64,000 bases of DNA from Guyanagaster necrorhizus. Lineage: Eukaryota; Basidiomycota; Agaricomycetes; Agaricales; Physalacriaceae. Both the position numbers and the translations under genes were made by a program. The notes below the pieces were generated by a model. It had not been told where the DNA came from. It saw only the letters and a list, made by a program, of their open reading frames with translations, and did no database searches. The first letter of the stretch is position 1; every line of letters starts with the position of its first letter. Where the stretch lies: assembly GCF_019112545.1 (NCBI RefSeq), contig NW_025064959.1:4233-68232 (forward strand), written 5' to 3'. Below, in pieces: positions 19,560-29,642 of the stretch.

Positions 19560-20907
19560 CAGGAGAAGATGCAGAGAGGACCGCGATCTGGGAACGGGAG
19601 GGAGGGGGGGGAGGAGGCCGGCGCCACTCTACGCCATTGGGAAACACGACGCGCACGAGAGCGGGGCACGCGGTCGCTAGACGGGCTGCGCGGGCTTTCT
19701 CACTGAGCACCATCGAGTGACCCGACTGACTGATAATACAGGATGACGTCGAGCGCATCCTGGCTCGTTTCGGGAGGGGGAACCTCTCGTCGAGCGATTG
19801 CTGTTTTTCTGTCTTTGTCCCTGGTTTCTGCATGATGAGGACACGGAGAGATTTGAATTGGGGGACGACGCTGCGCCAACGATCCTCGCTGGCCTCTCCC
19901 TCAATTTCGAGTTCTTCGATGTGAGGGCATACGATGGCGGCGCTATGGAGTGTCTTTTCCTCCGTGCGTTTACCCACGGATTTGAACACGAACTTCAGGC
20001 GACGAACAGATGGAGGGAGGGATTCGAGCGTGGTCGTAGGACAGAAACCCGCATATATTGGCGTAGAGATGGTGATAGACACGTCGATGAGAGGACGAGA
20101 GGGCGCGAGGAGGATGATTAGGTGTGGCGGACCATGGAGTGCGGTAAGGTTAGGGAGGAGAGTCGCGGCTGTGTGCATGAACGACTCCTGAGTCGGCGTA
20201 GGAGTGGGCGGGAGCGGCGACAGTGGAGGCATGGGAAAGAGAGAGAGGCAGCCGGGTGTAGTGGGGGCTGAGAGAAGACGGGAACGCGTCGGGGTGGCGG
20301 GAAGTGGTGTAGACGGAGACGAGTCGTCGCCGTCATCGAGGAGCGACGGAAAACGCAAGGAAACAATGTTCGTCTGTCCATCCAGCCACGTGAGTAATTC
20401 AGCCTCGGCCTGCCAGGAGAGACGTGTGTCGCCAAATTCGACGTGACGGAGACCAAACGCAGAGTGATGGCGCACGACGTGGATGTCGAAGGAAGGGAGG
20501 GTGAGTGAGCGGAGGTTATCCATCCGAGCGAGTACGCGGGGTATGAGATACATCCGTGCCTGCGGAGAGGGCCATGCAGGGACACGGAGGGTATGCGTGA
20601 GAGATGTGAGGTCCCGTCGTGTGACAAGGAAGACCCACAGCGCGTCGCCGTGCCGGCTGTTCCTCATATCGAGGTCGCCGTACAAAATGGTCTGCGCCGC
20701 ACAGAGAAAATCGCGAGAGAGCAGAGCGAGTGCAGGGACCAACAACCGTGGCAGGTGCGAGAGGATCGCCGTCAGGATTTCCACCGGCAAAGGCGACGTC
20801 GGGCGATAGGTAGGAAGAGACGGGACCTGAACTCGATAGGGATGTACGATGTTTGCGTGCTCCTCGATCGACGGGCCGAGTCCGGATGGCCTACGAATGT
20901 CGTACAT
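19552..20907 (-). CDS. F-box protein (single exon)
   Basis: About 450 residues without introns. Near the N-terminus PLPVEILTAILSHLPR followed by LLSRDFLCAAQTILYGDLD is an F-box, which links a substrate receptor to SKP1 in an SCF ubiquitin ligase. The rest has leucine-rich strands typical of mushroom F-box proteins (LRSLTLPSFDIHVVRHH, HIEELEIEGEA). I chose ATG at 20,907 (MYDIRRPSG); the frame is open further upstream to a GTG near 20,973 but without an in-frame ATG. A Pro-run (RRPPPPPPSRSQ) precedes the end. Target unknown; such genes form large, fast-evolving families in Agaricomycetes. Confidence 0.75.
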   Translation of the reverse strand: MYDIRRPSGLGPSIEEHANIVHPYRVQVPSLPTYRPTSPLPVEILTAILSHLPRLLVPALALLSRDFLCAAQTILYGDLDMRNSRHGDALWVFLVTRRDLTSLTHTLRVPAWPSPQARMYLIPRVLARMDNLRSLTLPSFDIHVVRHHSAFGLRHVEFGDTRLSWQAEAELLTWLDGQTNIVSLRFPSLLDDGDDSSPSTPLPATPTRSRLLSAPTTPGCLSLFPMPPLSPLPPTPTPTQESFMHTAATLLPNLTALHGPPHLIILLAPSRPLIDVSITISTPIYAGFCPTTTLESLPPSVRRLKFVFKSVGKRTEEKTLHSAAIVCPHIEELEIEGEASEDRWRSVVPQFKSLRVLIMQKPGTKTEKQQSLDERFPLPKRARMRSTSSCIISQSGHSMVLSEKARAARLATACPALVRVVFPNGVEWRRPPPPPPSRSQIAVLSASSPDG

Positions 20908-21769
20908 CGATGACTGACTCGATGACACTGACGCTTTGCTCTTCTCCTCTTCTTCTGATACCAACTCTTCCACGCCTTCCCACGACTACCCTCTGCGACG
21001 GCTTGAACATAGTCGACATCCTCTTCATCAGCCGGCCTCCTGTTGTCGCAGCTGTGTGTCGCCGCTGGAGGAACATCGTCGTCGTAGTCTCCAAGATCCT
21101 GCATGGAAAAAAAAAGGCGAATGGGAGGTAAAATGGAAATCTAGAGTTTTTCCAGCCCTTGACAACGCAATTGATTCCGTTGATCCCGTTGATTGCCCCA
21201 TGACGTCAATTTCACTTTTCCGCGGCCGCTTCCGAACATTTAATTTCCACGGCCGCCACCACGTAAATTGACCAATCTGTTTTCGAAGCGCCAGTCAAAA
21301 TTACTTCCTCGATAGTCAGTCACTAAACATCTTGTCGAGGATTCAGTCCTATGCCCTTTCATCGGGATATCGGTCCATTCCCTCTAATTTCAGTTGCGCA
21401 ACAATTGCGTGATCATTTCATACTCCCGCCCGGTTTCTTTTCATTCGCACCTCAGTCTTTTACCACTACAACGAGTGAAGACTGAGATTTGTTGTATTCT
21501 AACACATCTGAACCTAGTTAAGCTTCATGGACTATCATCATTTATATTTCATAGCGGTGTTGTCATTGCGGCCATCTCTACTATTTCCAGGGTCATTCGG
21601 AAGCTCAGTCCGCTGTGGGGTCTTCAATTTGCATTCGGCCAACAGCTGTCACAGTTTTCCGTCTTCGTCCACCTTGTTTTGGCAGCTATACTGAGCTTTC
21701 GGTTTCCGGTTTTCAGCCGTTGAAAAACGGAGATCTGTCCCTTTGCTGAACCTTGTTTGCAGTTCTGTA
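20908..21769. other. Intergenic, no gene recognised
   Basis: Directly upstream of the F-box ATG is a minus frame starting MQDLGDYDDDVPP at 21,104, not in frame with the F-box; it could be a spliced first exon but no clear donor and acceptor pair was settled. From 21.15 to 21.77 kb only short frames are seen. Confidence 0.4.
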
Positions 21770-22005
21770 GTCTGTCTTAGTGCTTGTAACAATTTTTCGG
21801 GTGGGAATGAAAGACGATTAAAAAAGGGAGTCAATATTTCGCATACACACCAATTTATCCTTCAAGGCATTGCGTTTGAGTTTATTCTTGCTCTGATCGA
21901 GTCACACCGCTTTTCGCTGATCTATATAAATTCAGGATCCCACGTTGATTCTCAAATCTAAACCGTCTACTACAACGCGTCTCGACAAACCACCTTTTTC
22001 GAATC
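21770..22005 (+). promoter_or_regulatory. Promoter region of Cys-motif paralogue 1 (repeat family P, copy 1)
   Basis: Shared with 27,970-28,290 (minus) and partly with 26,800-26,985 (plus). Common boxes: GTCAATATTTCGCATACAC, TCTGATCGAGTC, a TATATAAA at 21,923-21,930, GTTGATTCTCAA and GTCTACTACAA. TATA is about 370 bp from the ATG of paralogue 1, because a solo LTR is inserted between them. Confidence 0.7.
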
Positions 22006-22010
22006 TCAAC

Positions 22011-22227
22011 TGTTGGAAATCCTCGGTGATGCGCAGGGTAGACTCCAGGCTGGTAAGGCCAGCAGGTATGAACTCCTTATTCTACAGCTCCTACAGAGCT
22101 TATATTTATACTCTCCAGACTTATATCTAGAATTTACTACAACTTTCTCTTTCTCTCGAGCTTACTCATCAACTCTCGGCATGATGCCGGATTGCCCTTT
22201 CTAGAACTTTCCAGCAAAATCCCAACA
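22011..22227 (+). mobile_element. Solo LTR, 217 bp, with TCAAC target duplication
   Basis: Begins TGTTGGAAAT and ends ATCCCAACA (TG...CA with TGTTGG/CCAACA ends). It is flanked by TCAAC at 22,006-22,010 and 22,228-22,232. The paralogous promoter at 28.0 kb has the uninterrupted site (GAATCTCAGCATTAC), so insertion after duplication is shown directly. A TATATTTATACTC box inside could be the LTR promoter. It separates the TATA box from the ORF of paralogue 1. Confidence 0.9.
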
Positions 22228-22296
22228 TCAACATTACGGACACTATCATTCGCACCTTATCGACTCCACCAAGAGAATACTGCATATCACAAAATT

Positions 22297-23060
22297 ATGT
22301 CTATTTCTATGCTATTATTCTGCTACGGCTGCGGATCAACAGACGGCACCTTGAAACCCCGCGCTGTATGTGAGTGTGGTGCATTCTGGTGCCTGCCAAC
22401 ATGCCTAGAAGCGGTACGTGGCTTCGAATATTTTCCTACGAATGAAGAACCGAAAATCGTGAGTCCAGTACTATGAAAAGCATATCATCGACGCCCCACT
22501 TCTAGCACACAGATTTCTCGATTATTATCCAAAACGCGACCGGGAAATAGTATCTCAGGATCCATGGAACGACGGTATTCGAGGACTCATATTTCCCCAA
22601 GACTGTGCGTCTTCACCTCATTCCTCGTATTTTCAAACTGAAAATAAGGGCGTTAGGTACTGCTCCTATAGAAGTTCCTTTCACTTTCCTATCCCGACAG
22701 GGGACCGACGGAGAGTTTCTGGACTGTATACCGCAGCTGGACCAATTCATTCCTCGGGATAAGCTCGCCTGTCGAAGGGTTGGTAGGCGAGGGGACGACC
22801 CGCCTTTTGAGCTTTGGTACCACAAGAACCAAATACAGATGGGCCTGGAGGGTTCCAATTCTATGAATCACATGATTGTCAGCCTTACTGGTTGCCAAGA
22901 GCTACCGCAATTATGGTACAGCCCAGTCGTCGCTTTCATAGTCCTCAGAGATGAATATTTGATGAAGTACACAAATGTAGAACGGCATCACTTGGACGTT
23001 TTCAGAAGATTTTTCATGACTCATCCCAGTCCTTCATTCGTTTCTTTAGTGGAACATTAA
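22297..23060 (+). CDS. Cys-motif hypothetical protein, paralogue 1
   Basis: ATG at 22,297 opens MSISMLLFCYGCGSTDG, then AVCECGAFWCLPTCLEAV: paired cysteines (CxxC, CxC, CxxxC) that look like a small zinc-binding module, though it matches no family I can name. Exon 1 ends at a GTGAGT donor after EEPKI (about 22,459). Exon 2 is about 22,515-22,575, and a GTATTC...TTAG intron leads into GTAPIEVPFTF and then QGTDGEFLDCIPQLD, DDPPFELWYHKNQIQ and MIVSLTGCQELPQLWY, ending at TAA 23,060. The main domain is conserved in paralogue 2 (27.2-27.9 kb). The promoter carries a solo LTR. Function unknown; intact as far as I can see. Confidence 0.6.
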
Positions 23061-23099
23061 TCAGAGCATTTACCATATAGCGACTAGTTATTCTTAGGT

Positions 23100-23526
23100 A
23101 CTATTCGTTCAAAGTAACCATTTGAAGCAGCCGTTTTTCACGAATTCTTCTATGCCGCCAATATGATTGAGGCTGAAAATGAGTGGTATATATCTGGCCT
23201 ATGGCGTTACCCGTTGTGGATGACATTTCCCTTAGATTATCAATGCGTGGGACTGCAAGACATCTTTGAACCTGAACGACTCGTTCAATGTTGGTATCCC
23301 GACTATCGCAAGACCAGAGGTCAGTCGAAAACTTGAAAGTGTTGGCTAATTCGGTGGATATTAGAAGCTCGTATTAACGCTGCACCAGCATGTCTGCACA
23401 GGGAATATACTCGTGACGCCCAGCATCTAAACTCTGCAGCGTGTCGTTTATATGGACATTGCCAATGCCTAAGTCAATCTCTGCGCATAACGAGGATCCA
23501 AGGTCATCAATATAACTACAGGGCAT
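23100..23526 (+). CDS. Hypothetical protein exons
   Basis: An open stretch reads FHEFFYAANMIEAENEWYIS and on to FEPERLVQCWYPDYRKTRG. A GTCAGT donor and an ATTAG acceptor follow, then EARINAAPACLHREYTRD to a stop at about 23,526. Aromatic-rich and protein-like, but I do not recognise it and no start codon is obvious; it may be a fragment whose 5' part was replaced by the duplicated paralogue 1 unit. Confidence 0.4.
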
Positions 23527-23779
23527 GAACGCCGCACCGAAACAGGCATGCACTGCACGTATCAACCGACCTGACTCTTAGGTGGTATCGAAAAGAACTT
23601 ATCCGTTGAACATAAAAGGGATCATAGGAGCTTGAATTCAGCCTATCCAGGAGTGGAGCGCAAACCACGCTGCGATGTAACGTGGGTTCCCGGAGCAGCG
23701 GAACTGATATCTTGTCTCTCAGTCAAATTGTCATGGACAGCGCAGAACATTTGAAAACATAGTGATTTGTATTAGTCCA

Positions 23780-24150
23780 ATATACAGATATACGATCTAA
23801 AACGATCTATGGTGAGTGGGAGAAGCTCATTACGCGAAAGGGTATCAATTTACAGGGAATTACACTATACGAAGCTGGTGCTACCCTCGATGAGTTCCTC
23901 AAGGTATGCTATTCTGCATCCTTGAAGTGAGACGTATAATCATCCGAACTGACTCGAACACCAGATATTGTCGTCGCAAATCCTTTGGTAGGAATGGTAA
24001 AAAAGGAAGGACCAAATCGGAGCCGCAATCACGGCAGAAGTACCCCGGACACCACGCACGATTCCGTGGGAATGTCTATTCATCTTCTCGTTTAGTGAAG
24101 TATTCAATGATGCAACGCTGCCACCCTTTCATGACACTATCACAACCATG
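23780..24150 (+). CDS. Hypothetical exon(s), possible continuation of the gene at 23.1 kb
   Basis: A frame reads YGEWEKLITRKGINLQGITL then YEAGATLDEFLK and ends at a GTATGC donor near 23,903; a CACCAG acceptor follows near 23,965. The composition is protein-like, with no family recognised. It ends close to the CpG-poor block at 24.16 kb. Confidence 0.35.
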
Positions 24151-24159
24151 CTGATCAAC

Positions 24160-26258
24160 TGAAGTTGAATTGTTTGGCATCCAGCAAAGTGAAGAAAGCC
24201 CCCCCCCCCCCCCATTTTTTCCCCTTTCATTTACCTTTATGACTATCTATTCTACCATGATGCCTTTGCTCAATGGAATACCAGTGACCAATTTTGAACT
24301 GCAGAGCTGAAGTTGACATCAGTTGGCAAGGAACAAAATGTCAAAGCAAACTGTCTTTGTTTGAGTGTCTACTGAAATGCTGAGAAGTGGCACTAAATGA
24401 ATCAACAATGTGCAGGATGCACACCACCAAATCACTAATACCAAATCACAATGCAGTTCAAGGGAGGAATGGCAACACCTGGATTCTCAGTATATAGAGA
24501 AGGCAATGTTGATAGGATGCAATAGAATGTAATTCAAAGATATACATTGCAGTTTACTGGGACAAAGTTGTCTGTGTCACTGAACACAACAAAATCTATC
24601 TCAAACAGTCTGCCTGGTTTCAACTTATACACAAAAATGAACTGTTTTATACTGTTCCTGGTCTGTTCTGACTGTCTGAGACAAACTTTCAGTTGCTTTC
24701 TGGGATTCTTGCACAAAATGAAGTGATCTGGTCACCACAATACTATTCAAGTTGAGTCTATGACTCGAAATTCTTAACACAACCCTTACTATTTGCTTGA
24801 TAGCATTTTTTGGGGGAGAGGGGGGTCAGAAAACCTGCCTTTCCTATCTCCATATAAATATTTATACTTTCTGGATCCTGGTGTCTGACTAACACTGTGA
24901 TCTACTGACTAATAGGCTTGCTGGCCTGGCCCAGTAGGCTAAACCCATCTCCTGGCAGATATGAGCTCATTCACAGCTAGCTCAATCAATCAACCAGACT
25001 CTGCCCAGCCCTTGCCAGCATGCTGATCATATGGTTCCTCTGGATCTGAAAACCTCACCCACCAAATTGCAAGGTTCACTGGTACTCTGGCTTTTACTGG
25101 ATTACTGAGATGATGCCCTTCAAGGGAATTGTTCCCTTGCCAGGTAATTACTTGCTTATTATCTCTTACTATGGAATAAAGTAACTAACCCAGTAGAAAA
25201 CAATAAATATATTTGACTTTCTACCTGGTACAGTTGTCTGGCACATCACTACATAGAATGAGGTCAAGGAATAACAGAGAATCTAGAACTCAGGAGTAAT
25301 GCCATTGAGAATTCATGTCAGAGAGGAAAAGGCAACCAGCTCCCATGCTATTGATGCCATTTTCCAGGACAGTCTGCACTTGAACTGAGTTCTGAGTCCA
25401 ATAAGAGTGCTCCCAAGGACCATTTTGGTCCTGACAGGGAGAGGGTGGGAAACCCAACTTCCTGACATGAACAATCAGCTAGATGTTATTGACTCAGAGG
25501 TCAACAGGTCCATAGATGCCAAAGAGAGAACAAAGTTTTGGGTATTATGGCAAAAAGAAAGGTTCATAGTGCTCTGCTTTAGTGCATTATCATATACTTG
25601 AGAACAGGATCTTGAATGTGACATGAAGTGTCCCCCAACAACATAAGTGAGATGTAAATGAAAGGTCATCTGGTGGAAAGAAGTGTGTTAGATGTAGGAA
25701 TAGTATGATACACACATGTTCACTTACCTATTTGATATTCCTTCCTTTTTTGGCATGTCACACCATTCTGCACATCTCAGCTTTCAACCATAATGCTGAG
25801 ATGTGAGTACCTTCTATACATATCTATCCTTGACCATATTTACTTATCATCTATGTAGTAATGTTATGACATTTTATCCTAGCATCTGTTCTCTTCCAAA
25901 ACTTTTTTCCTTGTTCACCATGTCTACACTCCTATCTTGTTAACTCCAACAAAGTGTTGAGTGAGGATTATTTCCTGAAGCAAATGAGGGAGCAGTGGAT
26001 CTGGAGGGCAAAGAAGGTAAGTCTCACATTGGATGTCATTTCACTCATTTACTAAGGTTCTTGGTATCAGTCATAGTCAAGCATCAAATCTATGCAAAAA
26101 AGGAGGCCAGAGAACCATTAAAATACTGGAATCCCATCTTTTTCTCTTTCTCCCCCTATTTTCTCCTTGCTGTTTCAGATCCATCTTCAATCATCACTGA
26201 CCAAACAGTGCACTATCTTGGAACACTTTGCAAATGGCTTGCTTCTGGACTTCATCAT
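24160..26258. repeat. CpG-depleted repeat block with a C15 tract
   Basis: Over about 2.1 kb I see a single CG (near 24,764). It opens with a run of 15 C at 24,199-24,213. Frames are short and unrecognisable. It separates the inverted paralogue pair. Confidence 0.6.
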
Positions 26259-26259
26259 C

Positions 26260-26800
26260 GGCCCCTTCCACGACAATGCTCAGCGTGATCGCGCATTACA
26301 TGTGTGGTTCAGAGTGTGGTACTGAGTGGCAACAGAGCATAACCCTCAAGCATAGATATATTCTCGATGCTCCGGCTGGGACTGACGGACAATCGCTGCA
26401 CTGCCATGAAGTTTACCTTCCTCAGTTATTTTTGCGACAGCACTGCATCTGTCACGCGCCCCTCTTCTGTACCGGGCTCTGCAGCACAAGTTTTATCACC
26501 AGCCATCAGGGCCTCCCTGATCACCTGTCTCAAAGTCGCTGACGTGCGCTGAAGTGATCATCTCCAGCGTCGATCAGCGGCAGTAAATCAAAAACCTGAA
26601 TCCAACGCCCCTGACCCAACTGAGTCTCAATCCATCCTAACCAGGGAGTCCATCGCGCATCAAGCATAGAGACGATCCGCCCAGCTTCGTGGCCCCATTG
26701 TTTCTTCGCCCACCGCGGCCTAACCTGAGTGACGTCCTTCATCATAGCACAGTAATGTACCAATATGATAAGCGCACGACGCTTCTACACTTCCAGCAGA
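26260..26800 (-). pseudogene. Unidentified coding remnant
   Basis: CpG-normal DNA between a decayed block and the orphan promoter copy. The minus frame 26,530-26,763 reads RPRWAKKQWGHEAGRI and GWIETQLGQGRWIQVFDLLP, which looks protein-coding, but it stops soon after and continues only in another frame. No family recognised; probably a truncated gene. Confidence 0.3.
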
Positions 26801-26985
26801 CGAAAGAACGTCGATCCTGTGGCCGTGTGATATCTTCTGTCACTGCCATGGTACACTATATGAAGCGCCGATTCAGTGCTTGTCACTGGAATTTTGCGGG
26901 GTAGCACTGAAAGGCGATGACCAAAAAAAACAGTCGAGATTTCGCATATACAGCTATTTCTCCTGTGCAATCGTTTAAACGTTGG
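26800..26985 (+). repeat. Orphan copy of the paralogue promoter (repeat family P, copy 2)
   Basis: On the plus strand it shares TGATATCTTCTGTCAC, GTACACTATATGA, TTGTCACTGGAATTTTGCGG and GATTTCGCATATAC with the reverse complement of 28,140-28,290 and partly with 21,770-21,850. No matching ORF follows; instead comes another dispersed repeat and the 3' end of paralogue 2. With 28,140-28,290 it forms inverted flanks around paralogue 2. Confidence 0.65.
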
Positions 26986-27019
26986 ACAGTTTCCCACTTT
27001 GGAGAAGATTAGGATAGGA

Positions 27020-27185
27020 TATACAGTGGGAACGTTGGCACGGTCCGGTTCTTCCGAGATCACGTGTTACATTGCCGTAGATTCCTGCTTGTTCGTAGCT
27101 ACAACCGAGACCATCACTAGCCATTGCCGATTCCCTCTCTTGGACCTAGCGATACGGTTCCACTGTATGATAAATGGTCTAATTA
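27020..27185 (+). repeat. Dispersed repeat R3, copy 1
   Basis: GGGAACGTTGGCACGGTCCG, GTAGCTACAACCGAGAC, CACTAGCCATTGCC, CCCTCTCTTGGACCTAGCGA and TACGGTTCCACTG recur in the same order at 53,440-53,610 and, shorter, at 59,935-60,045, always plus-oriented whatever the neighbouring gene's strand. Confidence 0.65.
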
Positions 27186-27928
27186 ATGTCCCATGAACCA
27201 AGGACCGGTACAACTCCGGAAAAATCTTATGAAGATGCTCGAGGAATAGAACGGTGCGTTTGTGTACTTCTTCGGAAACGCATCTTTTTCGATTGTTAGA
27301 GCGACCACTGGGCCGTACCATAAATTCTGTCGCTCAACAGAACCGGTGATGGCGATAATCATGTCATTCACAGTGTTAGGATCTTGCAAGCTCAGCTGCA
27401 TTTGGTTCTTGAGGTACCAAAGCTCAAATGGTGGGTCGTCCCCATGTGCAGCGACCGTTCGACAGGCTAGCTCACCTGGAGGAAAGAAGGCGTTCAGCTT
27501 CGGTATACAGTCCAGTATCTCGCCGTCGGTTCCGTGTTGGAATACGAAGGTGACAATAATTGGTATGGTATAAGTGCCTAACGCATTTATTTTGTGTGAG
27601 AATACCAGGATGAGCTGAAGACGCACTGTTTTGGGGAAGTATGACACCTCGAATACTGTTGTGCCCTGGATGGTGATACATTATTTCCCGATCGATGATT
27701 GGGCAATGATCATAAAATCTGTGTTGGAGATGTGGGGCATCGGTGAAATGGTTTCGAAAGGACTGGATTCATGATTTTCAGTTGTTCGTTGGTGGGAAAA
27801 TACTGGATGCGACGTACCGCGTAAATACATATCTGGGAGCACCAGAATTGACCACACTGACATACAGCGGCGGGGTCGCTTTCGACGAACATTTCTTTGC
27901 AGCCGTGGCAGGTGAATAACATATACAT
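27183..27928 (-). pseudogene. Cys-motif hypothetical protein, paralogue 2 (splice donor lost)
   Basis: Mirror-image relative of paralogue 1. MYMLFTCHGCKEMFVESD and AVCQCGQFWCSQICIYAV keep the Cys spacing; the main domain has QHGTDGEILDCIPKLN, DDPPFELWYLKNQMQ and MIIAITGSVERQNLWYGPVV. The first intron donor, GTGAGT in paralogue 1, reads ATGAAT here, and reading through gives a stop after about 72 residues. The body of the gene is otherwise open to the TAA near 27,183. Either the copy is dead or it uses another start or splice. Its promoter (27,970-28,290) is the empty-site version without the LTR. Confidence 0.6.
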
Positions 27929-27969
27929 AATCGCCTGATATGCGGTAGTCCGGTGGTAGAGTCGATAAG

Positions 27970-28290
27970 GTGTGAATGATAGATAGTGTTTGTAATGCTG
28001 AGATTCGAAAAAGGCGGTTCGAGAGCGGGATCGTTGAGATGCCTTGTAGTAGACTGTTTAGTGTTGAGAATCAACATGGGACTCTTAATTTATATAGGCC
28101 ATCGAAAACGGTGCGACTCGATCAGAACAACAACAAACGCAAACTCAACACCTTGCAGGCGAAATAGGCGTGTATGCGAAATATTGACTCCTTTCTTGTC
28201 CTTGCCTTTAAGTGAGACCCGCAAAATTCTAGTGACAAACCTTGAGTGGGCGCGTCATGTAGTGTACCGTGGCGGTGATAGAAGATATCA
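27970..28290 (-). promoter_or_regulatory. Promoter region of paralogue 2 (repeat family P, copy 3)
   Basis: Reverse complement of the paralogue 1 promoter, with TATATAAATT at 28,087-28,096 about 160-170 bp before the ATG at 27,928. It keeps the uninterrupted sequence where paralogue 1 has its solo LTR. The distal part (28,140-28,290) is repeated inverted at 26,800-26,985. Confidence 0.7.
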
Positions 28291-28299
28291 CATGACCAC

Positions 28300-28843
28300 G
28301 GTATCGCGAAATCAATCATTTACATTTTCGGACTTTTGCACGTTCACCGGAACCACGATGGCGATGGCTGATCGGCTGCTTTCTCTCGTGAGCGACAGTG
28401 ATACATTCCATCTTATGATAAATGAATTATGAATCACTTCCACAGCAATGAGCTAGGAATGACTCATGCTTCTTTGCAGTTTTCGGTACTGTTCCTTTCC
28501 GATGCTGACCTATTACTTGAGTGATGCAAGGGAACAAACCACTTTATCATTCAATTGTACTCCATCTCTGCGACAGTATAATTCACATCCCATCGTCCTT
28601 ACACTTGGATTTTTTGTTATCCCTCCTGGACAACGTTGCTCCACTGCCAAGTACACCTCCAGTGGGTTATTTTGTGCTCGTACGTACGAATTCCATTTCA
28701 TATGCCTGGCAAGCTAATCCATCTCTTCGTTTTTTTCAAGCCCATCAAGACCAGGCGTCGTTACGTCGGGCGCTGCCGCAGGAAATCACTTAAGAGAGGA
28801 CGCTCTGCAGTCGTACTCCTCTATCCTTCTTCCGACCATTACA
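28300..28843. other. Intergenic, upstream of the secreted-protein gene
   Basis: Ordinary CpG content; short frames without motifs. Probably promoter DNA for the gene starting at 28,844. Confidence 0.35.
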
Positions 28844-29642
28844 ATGCTCGCCAAGGCTCTCATACTTGTCGCTTCTGTTTTCTCTCGTGCTATTCCATAT
28901 GCTCGTGTTGAGTTGCACACTGTGAAGATGGTTAATCAGTCAGTACATCACCACCTTATGGATCTTGCACTCTGCTGACTGTTGTATAGATGTGGTACCA
29001 GAATTGTAAGTTCAGATTCGAGATTCAGCCCCCACTTTCTTATTATCCGGTCATCGTAGCTCACCCTAAGTCAGAATTTCACAGTTCTCTCGACCGGAAC
29101 TGAAGAAACTGGCACGGGTCCCTTCGAATCAGCAATGGCGTGAGTTACTCTCCTTGTATCACTGATTAATTGGTTCTCATTTCCTAGCAGGCTCGACACT
29201 GACGACTGTGGTTTTAACCGCGAGTACTGTACAATTGTGGAAATAACTCTGAAAAATCCTACGGTGCTCGGGCAGGCTCTAATGTGGACCTTTCAGTCAT
29301 ACAACCGTAAGTCGTTATGTTGGGTTTCATGTTTCATTTTTTGCCAACGTTTCCAGAAACTTGTTCAATCCAACCACGTCGTTCTCATACTTTGGCGGGT
29401 GTGATGGAGAAGAAGAATCATGTGGGTGCTTCGTGTTCATAATATATACAGTGTCGTCCTAACTGTTATGAATAGGTGACAATGCTTACTGTGTCAATGC
29501 ATTTCATCTGGCGACAGACTGGGAAGTTCTGGTGCAATGTGAAGATGACGATGTAGTAGTCCTTATTTTCTTCTCCCGAGATATTGATGTGCAATTCTCT
29601 AGGTCTGGGTTATTGTCACTTTTTACTAGATTCATTTACTGA
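28844..29642 (+). CDS. Small secreted Cys-containing protein (basidiomycete glycopeptide-like)
   Basis: ATG at 28,844 opens MLAKALILVASVFSRAIPYA, a signal peptide. Five short introns follow. Exons give CGTRI, LSTGTEETGTGPFESAMAWL, DTDDCGFNREYCTIVEITLK, SYFGGCDGEEESCGDNAYCV and AFHLATDWEVLVQCEDDDV. The order of STG, GP.ESAxAxL, CGF...C..VE.TL.NP, GGCDG and C.A.H boxes is that of small extracellular proteins often annotated as glycopeptides in mushrooms; role unknown. The tail (VVVLIFFSRDIDVQFSRSG, stop at 29,642) is longer than I would expect from a Cys-terminated family. A CpG-poor block begins soon after, so the tail could be altered. Confidence 0.7.
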
